The translations under genes were made by a program, and so were the position numbers. The notes under the pieces were generated by a model that saw nothing but the letters and a program-made list of their open reading frames with translations, searched no databases and had not been told where the DNA came from. Below, piece after piece: positions 44,139-53,454 of a DNA stretch of 64,000 nucleotides. Numbering within the stretch: position 1 is the stretch's first letter; every line of letters starts with the position of its first letter. The DNA lies in contig NZ_BNAI01000005.1 in the NCBI RefSeq assembly GCF_014653215.1, positions 62,001 through 126,000 on the forward strand. The letters are read 5' to 3'. Source of the stretch: Pseudolysinimonas yzui. Its GTDB lineage: Bacteria > Actinomycetota > Actinomycetes > Actinomycetales > Microbacteriaceae.

Positions 44139-45167
44139 TCAGCGAGTCGATGCTCTTGCGTAGGCGTCGCGCACAGCTGTTGTCATCGCCGTGGCGCTGG
44201 AAACAACGGCAACGGCGGCGGTGCGGCGAGCGACCCTCCGCGCGTAGGCGGGGTCGCTGAAATATCGGGTCACGGCCCCGGCGAGCTGATCCGGGCGCTC
44301 GCCGGCGAGGGCGTAGCCGAGCGAGTTCATGCTCGGGATGTCGCGCGCGAGCACCGGGGTCCCGAGCGTGGCCGCCTCGATCGTCGAGAGCGGGCCACCC
44401 TCCCACGCTGCCGAGTGCAGGTAGAGCCGCGCCTGCGCAACCCGCCGCGCTGCCTGCTCGGGCGGGGTCCACCCGGTCACCTCGACTCCAGCGCGAACCA
44501 GGGCGTCGCGGGCATCCGGGTCGCCGTCGCCGATCCACACGTACCGCCACGGCTGCTCTCGGGTTGAGGCAGCGACTGCCGCGAACAGCCCCGGATCCTT
44601 CTGCGGCGAGATGCGTCCGACCATCACGACCTCGGCGGGGTCACTTGGCGGGGCACGCGTTGCGGGCGCCTCGAACGGTGCCGGGTTGAGCGCGAGGGCC
44701 ACCGGCACCCGGGAGCTCAGTCGGCGACTGAGCGACGCTTCGCGTCCGCTCACCGCGACGACGGCGCGGGTGCGGCGAGCCAGCAGCCACTCGATCGCGG
44801 CGAAGCCGGCCCGGGGAACGGCGCCGAGGTCGCGGCGCTCCATCGCGTAGCAGTGCGGCGAGTAGACGATCGCCGTACCAAGCGGCAGCACGGCGCGGGC
44901 CGCCCCGGCGAAGCTGGAGTGCAGGTGCACGATGTCGGGTCGCTCCTGCCGTACCTTGCGCACCAGCCGCACGAAGAAGCCCGCGAGGCCGCCCGCGTAG
45001 TGCTCGTGCTCCACCGGGCGTGACCAGGAGTAGGTCGACTGCCCGTCGCGAGCGCGAGAGAAGACGGCGTGCTCGACCTCGGGCAGGTGGTCGACGTAGT
45101 TGGCGATCGCCGACTGCACGCCGCCGCCGAGCGCTTCGGTCACGTGCAGCACGCGCATGGCGGTCAC
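44139..45167 (-). CDS. family 4 glycosyltransferase
   Basis: 342 residues, GT-B fold. N-terminal LHVTEALGGGVQSAIANYVD, acceptor-side HLHSSFAG, nucleotide-sugar region VMVGRISPQKDPGLF and AAWEGGPLSTIEAATLGTPV (E-x7-E motif). It adds a sugar to the lipid-linked polysaccharide unit on the cytoplasmic face. GTG start overlaps the upstream gene by 4 bp. Confidence 0.88.
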   Translation of the reverse strand: MTAMRVLHVTEALGGGVQSAIANYVDHLPEVEHAVFSRARDGQSTYSWSRPVEHEHYAGGLAGFFVRLVRKVRQERPDIVHLHSSFAGAARAVLPLGTAIVYSPHCYAMERRDLGAVPRAGFAAIEWLLARRTRAVVAVSGREASLSRRLSSRVPVALALNPAPFEAPATRAPPSDPAEVVMVGRISPQKDPGLFAAVAASTREQPWRYVWIGDGDPDARDALVRAGVEVTGWTPPEQAARRVAQARLYLHSAAWEGGPLSTIEAATLGTPVLARDIPSMNSLGYALAGERPDQLAGAVTRYFSDPAYARRVARRTAAVAVVSSATAMTTAVRDAYARASTR

Positions 45168-46102
45168 GCGAGGTGCACGGGCTCGGGGTCGCCGACCGAG
45201 GCGACCCGCCAGTGCAGGCTCTCGAGCAGGTCGTCGAGGGTGATCTCGTCGGCTTCGCGCACGAGGGCGAGTCCCTCGCTCGCGACGAAGGCGGCGAGAT
45301 CATCCTGGTGGCCGTCGACGTGCTCGCCGTGGGCGGCGCGGCGGGGCACGACGATCGGTCGCTTGCCGAGTTGCAGCGCGGTGAGGATCGACCCGGTGCC
45401 GGCGTGGGAGATCACCAGATCGGCGGCCGCGATCTCCGCCCGGAGCTGCTCGTTCGGCAGGCTCTTCACGGTCGAGATACCCAGGTCGGAGACATCCGAC
45501 GGGCCCACCTGCCAGAGCACCGACCAGTCGGCCGGGATGATCGCATAGAGGCTGCGGACCAGGCGTTCGAAGCCATAGTGCGCGTTGCCGCCGACGGTGA
45601 CGACGACCCGCGGCGTGACGGTCGACGGTGAAGCCGACACGGCTTGGAACCCCTCGAACACCGACAACGCGTACTGCCATCGGTCGTCGGCGGCGAACGG
45701 ATACTGCACGTAGCGGTTGATGCCGGGCACGCGGGCGAGCACGCGCCCCGTGGCCGACAGCTCGCGCACCCGGGTGCCGCTCTCGATGTACGAGAAGGGC
45801 ACGCCGAAGGTCTTCGCGGCGAGCATCGCCGACAGCGCCATCTGCGCGCCCGTGCTGTACACGTGGTCGATCGACTCGCGGCGGAACACCCCGCACAGCC
45901 GCACGTAGTCGCGCAGGATGCCGAGGTAGGCCCGCGGTGCCCGGTTGGGCAGGTCGACGACCCGCTGCCCGGCGAGCATCGACTCGCTCTGCGCGGTCGC
46001 GTCGGTCACCCAGAGCACGTCGTCGCGCGGAACGATCCTCGGTCGCAGCAGATTCAGCTGCGTGAGGTGCCCCCCGCTCGTCGCCACAAGCATCGTCGTC
46101 AC
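45164..46102 (-). CDS. fused Alg14/Alg13-like (PssD/PssE-like) glycosyltransferase
   Basis: 312 residues from GTG 46102 (VTTMLVATSGGHLTQL), with GGGGGGAG upstream. The first ~150 residues match the Alg14/PssD membrane-anchoring half (TSGGHLTQLNLL, HVYSTGAQMALS), the rest the Alg13/PssE catalytic half (VVVTVGGNAHYGFERLV, ISHAGTGSILTALQLGKRPIVVP). In many polysaccharide loci these are two genes (such as CpsF/CpsG or PssD/PssE); here they are one chain. It probably adds the second sugar. Motif E5 lies 49 bp upstream. Confidence 0.85.
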   Translation of the reverse strand: MTTMLVATSGGHLTQLNLLRPRIVPRDDVLWVTDATAQSESMLAGQRVVDLPNRAPRAYLGILRDYVRLCGVFRRESIDHVYSTGAQMALSAMLAAKTFGVPFSYIESGTRVRELSATGRVLARVPGINRYVQYPFAADDRWQYALSVFEGFQAVSASPSTVTPRVVVTVGGNAHYGFERLVRSLYAIIPADWSVLWQVGPSDVSDLGISTVKSLPNEQLRAEIAAADLVISHAGTGSILTALQLGKRPIVVPRRAAHGEHVDGHQDDLAAFVASEGLALVREADEITLDDLLESLHWRVASVGDPEPVHLA

Positions 46103-46150
46103 GTCGTCTCCCCCCGAGAAAGCGCTTGAGTGCCGACGACGTTGGCGAGC

Positions 46151-46168
46151 CACCCCCATTCGGGGGCC
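46151..46168 (-). promoter_or_regulatory. exopolysaccharide motif E5
   Basis: On the minus strand GGCCCCCGAATGGGGGTG, followed by GCTCGCC. It starts 49 bp before the GTG at 46102, the same distance as E4 from its gene. Confidence 0.5.
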
Positions 46169-46221
46169 ATCTCCATCCCACCCCGCGGGCGCCGGGAAGC
46201 GCAAGCGTTCCCAGCGAACGC

Positions 46222-47268
46222 TCACCTGGGCGGGCGGGCCAGGGTGAGGCGGTAGCCGGCGATCGTGTCGTCGGCGATGCGGCTCCACGAGTACGCGGAG
46301 AGCTCGGGCGGGATCGGGCGGGGCTCTGTCGCCCAGCCGACGGCATCCTCGAGCGTCTGCGTGTCGAGGTCACCGGAGTAGGTGCGCACCCACGCAGGTC
46401 CGAGGTCGGCCGCGAGTTCCGGCATCGCCCCGAGCGCGGGCACCAGCACCGGTCGATGCGCCGACAGGGCGAGCAGGGCCGCTCCCGAGTTCAGGATGCG
46501 CCGATAGGGCAGCGCGATGAGGTCGGCGGCGGCGAGCCAGGTGGCGAGGCGCGCGTCATCCAGGTGGGCGAGGTCGAGGCGGATGCGGGGGTCGCCCGCC
46601 GCGGCGCGCTCGACGGAATCCGCGGTCGCGTCGCCGTCGGGGGCACCGGCGATCGCGAGCCGCAGCTCGGGGTCGGCGGATCGGCGTGCGACCTCGGCGA
46701 GTCGGTCGAGGTTCTTGTACGGCCGTACCTGGCCGACGGCGACGACGAGCCGGGCGTGCGGGTCGAGCCCGAGCTCGGCGCGGGCGGCGTCGCGGTCCCA
46801 CCGGAACGGGTAGGCGCCCTGGTAGTCGCCGTGGCGGGTGCGGAACACCGGCACCTCATCGCCGAGCCGGGCGCGCGCGGCGCGGTCGCCCGCCTCGCTC
46901 ATGCTGAACACCGCGTCGACGTCGCGCGCCAGCATCCGGTCGAGCGCCGCGCGCACGCGCCGGGTGGAGCGCTCCTCGTGGGCGCCGTCGTTGTGCACGG
47001 TCCAGACCAGCCGGGTGCCCCGCCGGCGCGCGCGCCGGATGAGCCGGGTGAACGCGGCGATGCGGGCCTCCGCCTGCCACGGTCGGTGCGTGCTGAGGAA
47101 CAGCAGCTCGGGCCAGTGCAGGTGCACGATGTCGGGGCGCGCCCGCAGCAGATCGCGGAGCGCGAACTCCCGCATCTCCACACCGGTCGCCGCAAGCGCA
47201 TCCGCCAGCAGCGCGTTGTACGGATTCGCGTGGCGGGTCGCGTAGGCGGGGGCGGCGGCGACGATCAT
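46222..47268 (-). CDS. family 4-like glycosyltransferase
   Basis: 348 residues from ATG 47268 (MIVAAAPAYATRHANPYN); the ORF up to 47976 is an extension through the next gene and is rejected. GT-B pattern: IVHLHWPELLFLSTH, VVAVGQVRPYKNLDRL, DLIALPYRRILNSGAALLAL. The 4-bp ATGA overlap with the upstream gene shows coupling. Last gene of the minus-strand operon starting at 49913. Confidence 0.85.
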   Translation of the reverse strand: MIVAAAPAYATRHANPYNALLADALAATGVEMREFALRDLLRARPDIVHLHWPELLFLSTHRPWQAEARIAAFTRLIRRARRRGTRLVWTVHNDGAHEERSTRRVRAALDRMLARDVDAVFSMSEAGDRAARARLGDEVPVFRTRHGDYQGAYPFRWDRDAARAELGLDPHARLVVAVGQVRPYKNLDRLAEVARRSADPELRLAIAGAPDGDATADSVERAAAGDPRIRLDLAHLDDARLATWLAAADLIALPYRRILNSGAALLALSAHRPVLVPALGAMPELAADLGPAWVRTYSGDLDTQTLEDAVGWATEPRPIPPELSAYSWSRIADDTIAGYRLTLARPPR

Positions 47269-48428
47269 GCGCGCGCCCGCACGGTTCCGGCCCGGAAGGC
47301 GACATCGAGGATGCGGTCGTGCCGGCTGCGCCACGAGTTCGCGGCGACGAAGTCCAGGCGCGCGTCCTCGTCGGCCGGGCCGAGGGCGAGCGCCTCGTCG
47401 AGCCGGTCGGCGAACTGCGCCGTCGTGTCGGTGAGCAGCACCCGCGGGTCGATGCCGCGCACCGGGGCGAGGTCGATCGACAGCACCGGGGCGCCGCCGG
47501 CGAGGTACTCGTAGATCTTGAGCGGACTCATCGCCTCGGTGAGCGCGGTGCGCGCGTGCGAGACCAGGCAGAGGTCGCTGTTGCGCACGGCGGCGACGAG
47601 GCCGGCGCGGTCGGTCGGAGGCAGCACGTGGATGTTCGGCACCCCGTACAGGGGCGCGACGGCCTCGGCATCTCCGACGACGCCGAGCAGCACCACCTGG
47701 AGGTCGGGGCGGCGGGGGGCGAGTTCGAGCAGCCCCGGCACGTCGAGGCGCGAGTCGAGCGTGCCGACATACAGAGCCCGCGGATGCGGGATGCCGGCGA
47801 GCCAGGCGGGATCGGCCGGCTTCGGGCCGACCCACTCGGCGGGCTCGACGCCGTTCGGCACCACGAGCGCCTCCCCGGTCGGCTCGATGCGATCGAGGAT
47901 CGCCTGCGACACCGCGATGACGGGGCGGCCGCTGGCGCGGAGACGCGCGTAGGACTCGCGCAAGGCGGGCCACCATGCGCGGCGGGCCGGCAGCTGGGTC
48001 CAGTCATCCCGGGCGTAGTAGGTGGCTCCGGCGGCCCAGTCGAACGGGCTGTAGCCCGCAGCGAACGGGCTCGCCGTGATGACGGCTACATCCGACATGC
48101 CTTGCGCGCTCGCGGACGCGGCCAGGGCCGCGTCGTAGGCGCGGCCCTGGCGCTCCTGGCCGGGGATCGACACGGGGTCGACGCTTCGCCAGCTGACCGG
48201 GGTGACGTGGGAGCGCCCCGGGCTGGCCGGGAACGGGGCATCGTGCCGGCCGAGCAGGCGCTTCGCGAGACGGCGCGCGGCGTTGCGGGGCGGGTCGGCG
48301 ACGAGCAGCTTCCGCACGTCGGGGTGCTCGAGCAGCGTGAGGGCGAGCCGGTCGGGCGGGCGCGCCATGCCGCGGGCGACGGCATCCGACCAGGTCTCGA
48401 AGGTGAAGGTGAAGACCACGTCACGCAT
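47265..48428 (-). CDS. glycosyltransferase, TuaH/GT4-like
   Basis: 387 residues. GT-B pattern with a C-terminal donor domain: ALYVGTLDSRLDVPGLL, PTDRAGLVAAVRNSDLCLVSH, EAMSPLKIYEYLAGGAPVLS. The N-terminal half includes WDWAAGATYYARDDW-like residues seen in TuaH-type teichuronic acid transferases. It overlaps the GT2 gene upstream by 8 bp. Sugar specificity unknown. Confidence 0.82.
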   Translation of the reverse strand: MRDVVFTFTFETWSDAVARGMARPPDRLALTLLEHPDVRKLLVADPPRNAARRLAKRLLGRHDAPFPASPGRSHVTPVSWRSVDPVSIPGQERQGRAYDAALAASASAQGMSDVAVITASPFAAGYSPFDWAAGATYYARDDWTQLPARRAWWPALRESYARLRASGRPVIAVSQAILDRIEPTGEALVVPNGVEPAEWVGPKPADPAWLAGIPHPRALYVGTLDSRLDVPGLLELAPRRPDLQVVLLGVVGDAEAVAPLYGVPNIHVLPPTDRAGLVAAVRNSDLCLVSHARTALTEAMSPLKIYEYLAGGAPVLSIDLAPVRGIDPRVLLTDTTAQFADRLDEALALGPADEDARLDFVAANSWRSRHDRILDVAFRAGTVRARA

Positions 48429-49377
48429 GGGTGGCCTCCTTGCCGAAGATGAGCTCTCGTGCCGCGGGGTAGCCGGGCAGCCACTGGTTGCGGTGCCGCC
48501 AGGCGTGGGCCCACATCCGGTCGCGCCGCCGCGTGAGGGTCTCGAGCCCGGCGCGCAGCAGCACGCCTGCCCCGAGCATCCCGACCCCGATGCGGGCGCG
48601 CAGCGGCGACCAGGCCGACCGCAGCAGGGTGACCTTGCCGGCGAGCACCATCGTCATCTTGCGGCCGCGGGCACCCGTCGACGCGCCGACCGCGTGCACG
48701 ATCGCGGCGTCGGGCACGATCACCGGGCGCATGCCCGCGCGGGCTGCGCGCAACGAGAACTCGGCGTCCTCGCCGTACAGGAAGAAGCGCTCATCCATGC
48801 CGCCGATCCGCTCGAAGTCAGCGCGGCTGACGAGCAGTAGGCATCCGGTGACGACCGGCACCTCGCGCACCGTGTCGCGCGGCCAGCGGCCGAGCGACTC
48901 GGGGTCGAACACCGGCGAACCGGCGAATGCCGTCGAGAGTCCCGAGGCGAAGCAGGCGAGCGACCACAGGGTCGGGGCGCCCCAGCACGACGACGGGTCG
49001 AGCTCGCCGTCTTCGCGGAAGGTGCGCCCGCCGTAGACGCCGTGCTCGGGATGGGCCCGGGCGAACGCGAGCAGCGCGGGGAGGGCTCCGGGCCGCACCA
49101 CGGTGTCGGGGTTGAGCAGCAGCAGGTAGTCGGCGGTACTCGCCTCCGCCCCGAGGTTCACCGCGCGCGCGAAGCCGAGGTTGCCGCCGGAGCGCAGCAC
49201 CGTCACGGCGGGAAACTCGAGCTCGAGGGCATCCGCCGATCCATCGGCCGAGTCGTTGTCGACGACGACGATCTCGGTGTCGGCCGCGGGAGGATGCGCG
49301 AGCACCGACCGCACGCAGTCGAGGGTGCGCTCCCGGGTGTTGTAGCTGACGATCAGCACCGCCACGTCGGCGTTCAT
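48421..49377 (-). CDS. family 2 glycosyltransferase, rhamnosyltransferase-like
   Basis: 318 residues from ATG 49377. GT-A motifs: VAVLIVSYNTRERTLDCV, VVVDNDSADGSADAL, LLLLNPDTVVRPGAL, FFLYGEDAEFSLRA (DAD-like acidic triad). It is close to WbbL/rhamnosyltransferase-type enzymes. Upstream in-frame sequence up to 50154 is not coding. It overlaps the acyltransferase gene by 4 bp. Confidence 0.88.
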   Translation of the reverse strand: MNADVAVLIVSYNTRERTLDCVRSVLAHPPAADTEIVVVDNDSADGSADALELEFPAVTVLRSGGNLGFARAVNLGAEASTADYLLLLNPDTVVRPGALPALLAFARAHPEHGVYGGRTFREDGELDPSSCWGAPTLWSLACFASGLSTAFAGSPVFDPESLGRWPRDTVREVPVVTGCLLLVSRADFERIGGMDERFFLYGEDAEFSLRAARAGMRPVIVPDAAIVHAVGASTGARGRKMTMVLAGKVTLLRSAWSPLRARIGVGMLGAGVLLRAGLETLTRRRDRMWAHAWRHRNQWLPGYPAARELIFGKEATHA

Positions 49378-49913
49378 CCGCTGGTCTCCTCGGGTTCGGG
49401 CCGCATCCCGATCACCTTCGCGGGGATGCCGCCGGCGATGCAGTCGGGCGGCAGGTCGCGGGTGACGACCGCGCCGGCGCCGACGACCGCCCCCGCGCCG
49501 ATCGTCACCCCCGCCGTCACGACGACGTTGGCGCCGAGCCAGACCCCGTCGCCGATCACGACGTCGCGTTCGACCTTCGGCTGGTCCATCACCGGGGTGC
49601 CGCGCACGATCCCGTAGTTCGACGCGGTCACGACGACCCCCGGGGCGAGCAGGCACTTCTCGCCGAAGACGATCCGCCCCGTGGAGTTGCCCGCCCAGAT
49701 CACCGAGTGCTCGCCGATGTGGGTTCCGGCGCCGATCTCGATGCGCTCCGCGTTGCGGAACGAGACGTTCGGCGCGAAGGTGACCCCCGGCCCGCGCCGC
49801 AGCAGGGTGCGGGGCCGGGTGTGGCTGTACGCCGTGAAGTGCGCAAGGCGCAGTTGATGCAGCCACGTTCTCGGATCGAGAACTGAGCGCACGGCTCTTC
49901 CGAGCGACGCCAT
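49374..49913 (-). CDS. hexapeptide-repeat acyltransferase
   Basis: 179 residues. Hexapeptide repeats build a left-handed beta-helix (IGAGTHIGEHSVIWAGN, VVIGDGVWLGANVVVTAGVTIGAGAVVGAGAVV) ending CIAGGIPAKVIG, typical of WcaF/maltose-type O-acetyltransferases. It likely O-acetylates a sugar of the polysaccharide. First gene of the four-gene minus-strand operon; motif E4 lies 51 bp upstream. Confidence 0.88.
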   Translation of the reverse strand: MASLGRAVRSVLDPRTWLHQLRLAHFTAYSHTRPRTLLRRGPGVTFAPNVSFRNAERIEIGAGTHIGEHSVIWAGNSTGRIVFGEKCLLAPGVVVTASNYGIVRGTPVMDQPKVERDVVIGDGVWLGANVVVTAGVTIGAGAVVGAGAVVTRDLPPDCIAGGIPAKVIGMRPEPEETSG

Positions 49914-49963
49914 GAAGGACCCCCATCACCCCATGCCGCTCGCTGCGGCCGTCGTCTCTAGCG

Positions 49964-49981
49964 TCACCCGTTCGGGGGGTC
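49964..49981 (-). promoter_or_regulatory. exopolysaccharide motif E4
   Basis: Minus strand GACCCCCCGAACGGGTGA, nearly identical to E1 (56935-56953). It starts 51 bp before ATG 49913. It lies in the 255-bp divergent region shared with the wzz-like operon. Confidence 0.55.
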
Positions 49982-50021
49982 TGCGCACACCTGATGGGGT
50001 GGATGTCCAGCAAGTTCCCAG

Positions 50022-50052
50022 TTGACATCGCACCCGCCCGCCTGCCTACGGT
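50022..50052 (+). promoter_or_regulatory. candidate promoter of wzz-like operon
   Basis: -35 TTGACA (50022-50027), 19-bp spacer, -10 TACGGT (50047-50052). The spacer is long, which often goes with regulated promoters. Motif E6 follows 12 bp downstream. Confidence 0.45.
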
Positions 50053-50064
50053 GAGTGCAGGGGT

Positions 50065-50084
50065 GGCCCCCGTCCGGGGGATAG
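50065..50084 (+). promoter_or_regulatory. exopolysaccharide motif E6
   Basis: GGCCCCCGTCCGGGGGATAG, a variant of the shared motif with longer C/G arms, 84 bp upstream of ATG 50169. If the promoter at 50022-50052 is right, E6 lies in the leader and could block elongation or fold as RNA. Confidence 0.45.
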
Positions 50085-50168
50085 GGGCCTGCCGGCAAGG
50101 ACGCCGATTCGCTGAAAAGTCCAGGGGTGCATCGCACTCGAATCGACAGTTCAACCGGGGGTAACACC

Positions 50169-51074
50169 ATGAATCTCACCAACATGTTCCGCGTCATCGG
50201 ACGGCATAAGGCTCTTCTGATCTTCGGAATCCTCATCGCGCTGGCTGCGGCGATGTTCACCGCATTCAAGCTGGAGACCGGCACGTTCCTGCAGGGAACG
50301 CTCGAGCCGCGCACCCAGATCGAGTACCGCGCCTCGACGAACATCCTCGTCAGCGACCCGGTCTCGGTCTTCTCGTCGCGCAACGCGACGCAGGTCGTCC
50401 CCGATGGCGCGACCGCCGCGAGCGCTCGTGATCTGGCATCGCTCACCGTCGTCTACGCGTACCTCGCGTCGAGCGACGAGCTGCTCGCCCAGGTCGAGGA
50501 GCAGGTCGGCCCGCTCGGCCCCGACGAGTCGCTCACCGCGCAACAGCGCACCACCCAGCCGACCGCCCAGACGAACACCGGCACCTACCGGCTGCCGATT
50601 CTCGACATCATGGGCACCTCGTCCGACCCGGCGCGCGCCGAAGAGATCTCGCGCACCGCGGCGGCCCTGTTCCAGGAGTACGCGGCGGCGCAGCAGGATG
50701 CCGCCGGAGTCGCGCCGGAGTCGCGGGTGCAGCTGCCCATCATCGATGAGCGGTCGGCGCAGCCGGTCGACGGCACCAACCCGGCCCTGCCGGTCGTCGC
50801 CGTCGGCATCGGCGTGCTGCTCGGATTCCTCGCCCTGATCTTCGCGGTCGACAACGCCCAGGCCGGCCGCCGCGACGCCGCAACGGTGTCGCCGGCGCGC
50901 GAGCCGATCCCGTCGCCGATGCCCGCATCGGCCGTGCGCCCCGGACCGACGCCCGTGTTGCAGCCGACTCCGGTCGCGCAGCAGTCGACACCCGTCGGCG
51001 CCGGTCAGGTGGCCTATCGCCCGGCACCGCAGCCGCAGGCACAGCAGGCGCAACAGGCTCCCCAGCGCTGGTGA
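50169..51074 (+). CDS. Wzz-like polysaccharide chain-length protein
   Basis: 301 residues from ATG 50169 (MNLTNMFRVIGRHKALL), GGGGG upstream. Two transmembrane helices (about 14-34 and 204-227) flank an extracytoplasmic domain, as in Wzz/CapA co-polymerases that set polymer length. A cytoplasmic Pro/Gln-rich tail follows, but no Wzc-type tyrosine kinase domain and no kinase gene nearby. First gene of a six-gene operon in which every junction is a 4-bp overlap. Confidence 0.78.
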   Translation: MNLTNMFRVIGRHKALLIFGILIALAAAMFTAFKLETGTFLQGTLEPRTQIEYRASTNILVSDPVSVFSSRNATQVVPDGATAASARDLASLTVVYAYLASSDELLAQVEEQVGPLGPDESLTAQQRTTQPTAQTNTGTYRLPILDIMGTSSDPARAEEISRTAAALFQEYAAAQQDAAGVAPESRVQLPIIDERSAQPVDGTNPALPVVAVGIGVLLGFLALIFAVDNAQAGRRDAATVSPAREPIPSPMPASAVRPGPTPVLQPTPVAQQSTPVGAGQVAYRPAPQPQAQQAQQAPQRW

Positions 51075-52627
51075 GCACGCGACCCGAGCGCGTCGACGAC
51101 CGCCGTGCCGAACAGCGGGTGCGGGCGATCGCCGGCACCGCGCTGCTGCTGATCGCGGCGGGGGCGGGGATCTTCTTCGCCGACCCCCTCACCGCGGGTG
51201 CCCTCATCGGCATCGTCGCGTGCCTCTACCTGTTCCGGGCCACGGTCTTCAGCTGGCCGGGTGCGGTCGTCGCGCTCGTCGTCGTGATCTGTCTCGTGCC
51301 CGCCCGTCGGTACACGCTGCCGGTCAGTCTGCCGTTCGCCGCCGAGCCCTACCGGATCGTCATCGTGCTGCTGCTCGTGATCGTCGTGCTGGCCCTGTTG
51401 CTCGACCCGGCGTTCCGCTGGCGCCGCCTCGAGTTCGGAGGCCCTGTCGGCTTCTTCTTCGCGACGCAACTCGTGTCGATCGCCGTCAACGTGCCCGGTC
51501 TCGTCGACCTCGGGCTCGCCCCGAACGCGGTCATCAGCCTGTTCAGCCTGCTCGTCATCTGCGCCGTGTTCGTCGTCGCGCGCCAGATCTTCCGCTCCCG
51601 CGCGATCGTGCGGTTCACCCTCATGGTGACGGTCGGATGCGGTGCGCTCGTCGGTGCGCTGGCGAGCGTCGAGCGCGTGACGCGGCAGAACTGGTTCCTC
51701 GACTTCTTCTCGGCGTTGCCGCTTCAACGGCTCTCCGAAGAGGACTCGCTGTTCGTCAAGGAGGGCACCGCGCGGGCGTTCGCGTCGGCGCAGCATCCGA
51801 TCGCCCTCGCCGTGTTCCTGTGCCTGCTGATCCCGCTCGGCATCTATCTCGCCCGCCACGCGAACTGGCCGCGCAACCCGGTGTCGCGCGAATTCTTCTG
51901 GATGGGCTGCACGATGCTCATCGGGCTCGGGATGGTGTCGGCCGTATCGCGCACGGCGTTCGTCTCGCTCGCCGTGATGCTCGTCATCGCGATCCTGCTG
52001 CGTCCCCGGCTGCTGCCGAAGGTGGCGCTCTACGGTGCCGTCGCGGTCTGCGCGGCGCTGCTGGTGTCGGCACGCAACGTGCTCGCGATGATCACCGAGC
52101 TGCTCGACCCGCAGGCCCTCATCGAGTCGCAGATGACGTCGCCCGGCTGGACCGGCTCGGGGCGGCTCGCCGACCTCGGCCCGAGCCTGGAGGAGGCGGC
52201 GGCCCGGCCGTTCACCGGCAGCGGGCTGGGCAGCCGGGTGACGATGGGCGAAGGCGCGAACGCCTTCATCCTCGACAACCAGTACCTCTCGACGCTGCTC
52301 GAGTCGGGAGCGCTCGGCGTGCTCGGGATGCTCGTGCTGTTGCTCGTGCCGGCGGTGCGGCTCGCCCTGTTCTCGCGGTGGCCGGCCGAGCGGATCGGCG
52401 GGGTCGCACCCGACGAGCGCCGTGACCTCGCGGCCGCCGTCGCGGTGTCGATCAGCGGCTACGTCGTCGCGCTGCTCTTCTTCGACGGCTTCTCGTTCAT
52501 CCAGACCCTGCTCACCTTCTTCCTGCTGCTCGCCGCCGGGTCGTGGGCGCTCGCCGGGGAACGCCTGCCGCGCTGGGAGGAGCGCCGCGCCCGGCGCGTG
52601 CTCGAACGCGAGGTGGAGCCGGTATGA
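51071..52627 (+). CDS. O-antigen ligase/polymerase family protein (Wzy-like)
   Basis: 518 residues, about twelve transmembrane helices and a large extracytoplasmic loop (about 310-400, QMTSPGWTGSGRLADLGPSL, FTGSGLGSRVTMGEGANAF) of the Wzy_C type. It probably polymerises lipid-linked repeat units outside the membrane. GTG start overlaps the wzz-like gene by 4 bp. Confidence 0.83.
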   Translation: MSTRPERVDDRRAEQRVRAIAGTALLLIAAGAGIFFADPLTAGALIGIVACLYLFRATVFSWPGAVVALVVVICLVPARRYTLPVSLPFAAEPYRIVIVLLLVIVVLALLLDPAFRWRRLEFGGPVGFFFATQLVSIAVNVPGLVDLGLAPNAVISLFSLLVICAVFVVARQIFRSRAIVRFTLMVTVGCGALVGALASVERVTRQNWFLDFFSALPLQRLSEEDSLFVKEGTARAFASAQHPIALAVFLCLLIPLGIYLARHANWPRNPVSREFFWMGCTMLIGLGMVSAVSRTAFVSLAVMLVIAILLRPRLLPKVALYGAVAVCAALLVSARNVLAMITELLDPQALIESQMTSPGWTGSGRLADLGPSLEEAAARPFTGSGLGSRVTMGEGANAFILDNQYLSTLLESGALGVLGMLVLLLVPAVRLALFSRWPAERIGGVAPDERRDLAAAVAVSISGYVVALLFFDGFSFIQTLLTFFLLLAAGSWALAGERLPRWEERRARRVLEREVEPV

Positions 52628-53454
52628 GCGCCGAGATGAGTGTCGTGATTCCGGCCCACAACGAGGAGCGGGTGCTGCCGCGCCTGCTGGCGAGCCTCGC
52701 CGACGAGCGGCTCGAGATCATCGTGGTCGCCAACGGCTGCTCGGATGCCACGGCCGACGTCGCGCGCGCGGCCGGGGTGCGGGTCGTCGAACTCGCGGAG
52801 GGCTCGAAGGTCGCGGCGCTCGACGCCGGTGACGAGGCCGCCTCGGTGTTCCCGCGCGCCTACGTCGATGCCGACATCGAGATCGACGCGGCAGGCTTGC
52901 TCGCCGTCGCCGCCCGGCTGCGCGACGGGCCGGAGCTCGTCGCTTCCCCCGGGCTGCGCCTCGACCTGAGCGGAGCGTCGTGGCCGGTGCGGGCCTACTA
53001 CGCCGTATGGGAGGTCAGCTCGTTCCGACGACGTGGCCACATCGGTTCCGGCGTCTACGTGCTGTCGGCCGAGGGCCGTCGCCGCTTCGGCGCGTTCCCG
53101 CCGGTGATCGGTGACGACCGCTTCGTGCAGGGGCTGTTCGGGCACGCCGAGCGTGCCACCGTCGACGATGCCGAGTTCGTCGTGCGGCCGCCGCGTACCC
53201 TTCGGGCGCTGCTCGCCCGCGGTGCACGGATCGCGGCGGGGAACCGTCAGCTGCAACGGGCCGGACTCGCCGGGCACGCCCCCACCCGGGGCGCGTCGCT
53301 GGGCGAGCTCGTCGGCACCGTCGCGCGACGCCCCGCCCTGTGGGGCCCCTTCCTGATCTACGTCGGGGTGCAGCTGCGCACCGCCGCGCTCGCCGACCGC
53401 AAACTCCGGATCTCCGACGAGGTCTGGGACCGCGACGAGACGAGTCGGCGATGA
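52624..53454 (+). CDS. family 2 glycosyltransferase
   Basis: 276 residues from ATG 52624. GT-A pattern MSVVIPAHNEERVLPRLLA, ARAYVDADIEIDA-like DxD (AYVDADIEID), and DDRFVQGLFG. The C-terminus has a hydrophobic stretch (LWGPFLIYVGVQLRTAA) that may bind the membrane. It overlaps both neighbours by 4 bp. Confidence 0.85.
   Translation: MSAEMSVVIPAHNEERVLPRLLASLADERLEIIVVANGCSDATADVARAAGVRVVELAEGSKVAALDAGDEAASVFPRAYVDADIEIDAAGLLAVAARLRDGPELVASPGLRLDLSGASWPVRAYYAVWEVSSFRRRGHIGSGVYVLSAEGRRRFGAFPPVIGDDRFVQGLFGHAERATVDDAEFVVRPPRTLRALLARGARIAAGNRQLQRAGLAGHAPTRGASLGELVGTVARRPALWGPFLIYVGVQLRTAALADRKLRISDEVWDRDETSRR

Noticed and set aside
47269-47976. N-terminal extension of the glycosyltransferase ORF ending at 46222
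   Set aside because: Runs through the 47265-48428 gene out of frame; the ATGA overlap at 47265-47268 marks the true start.
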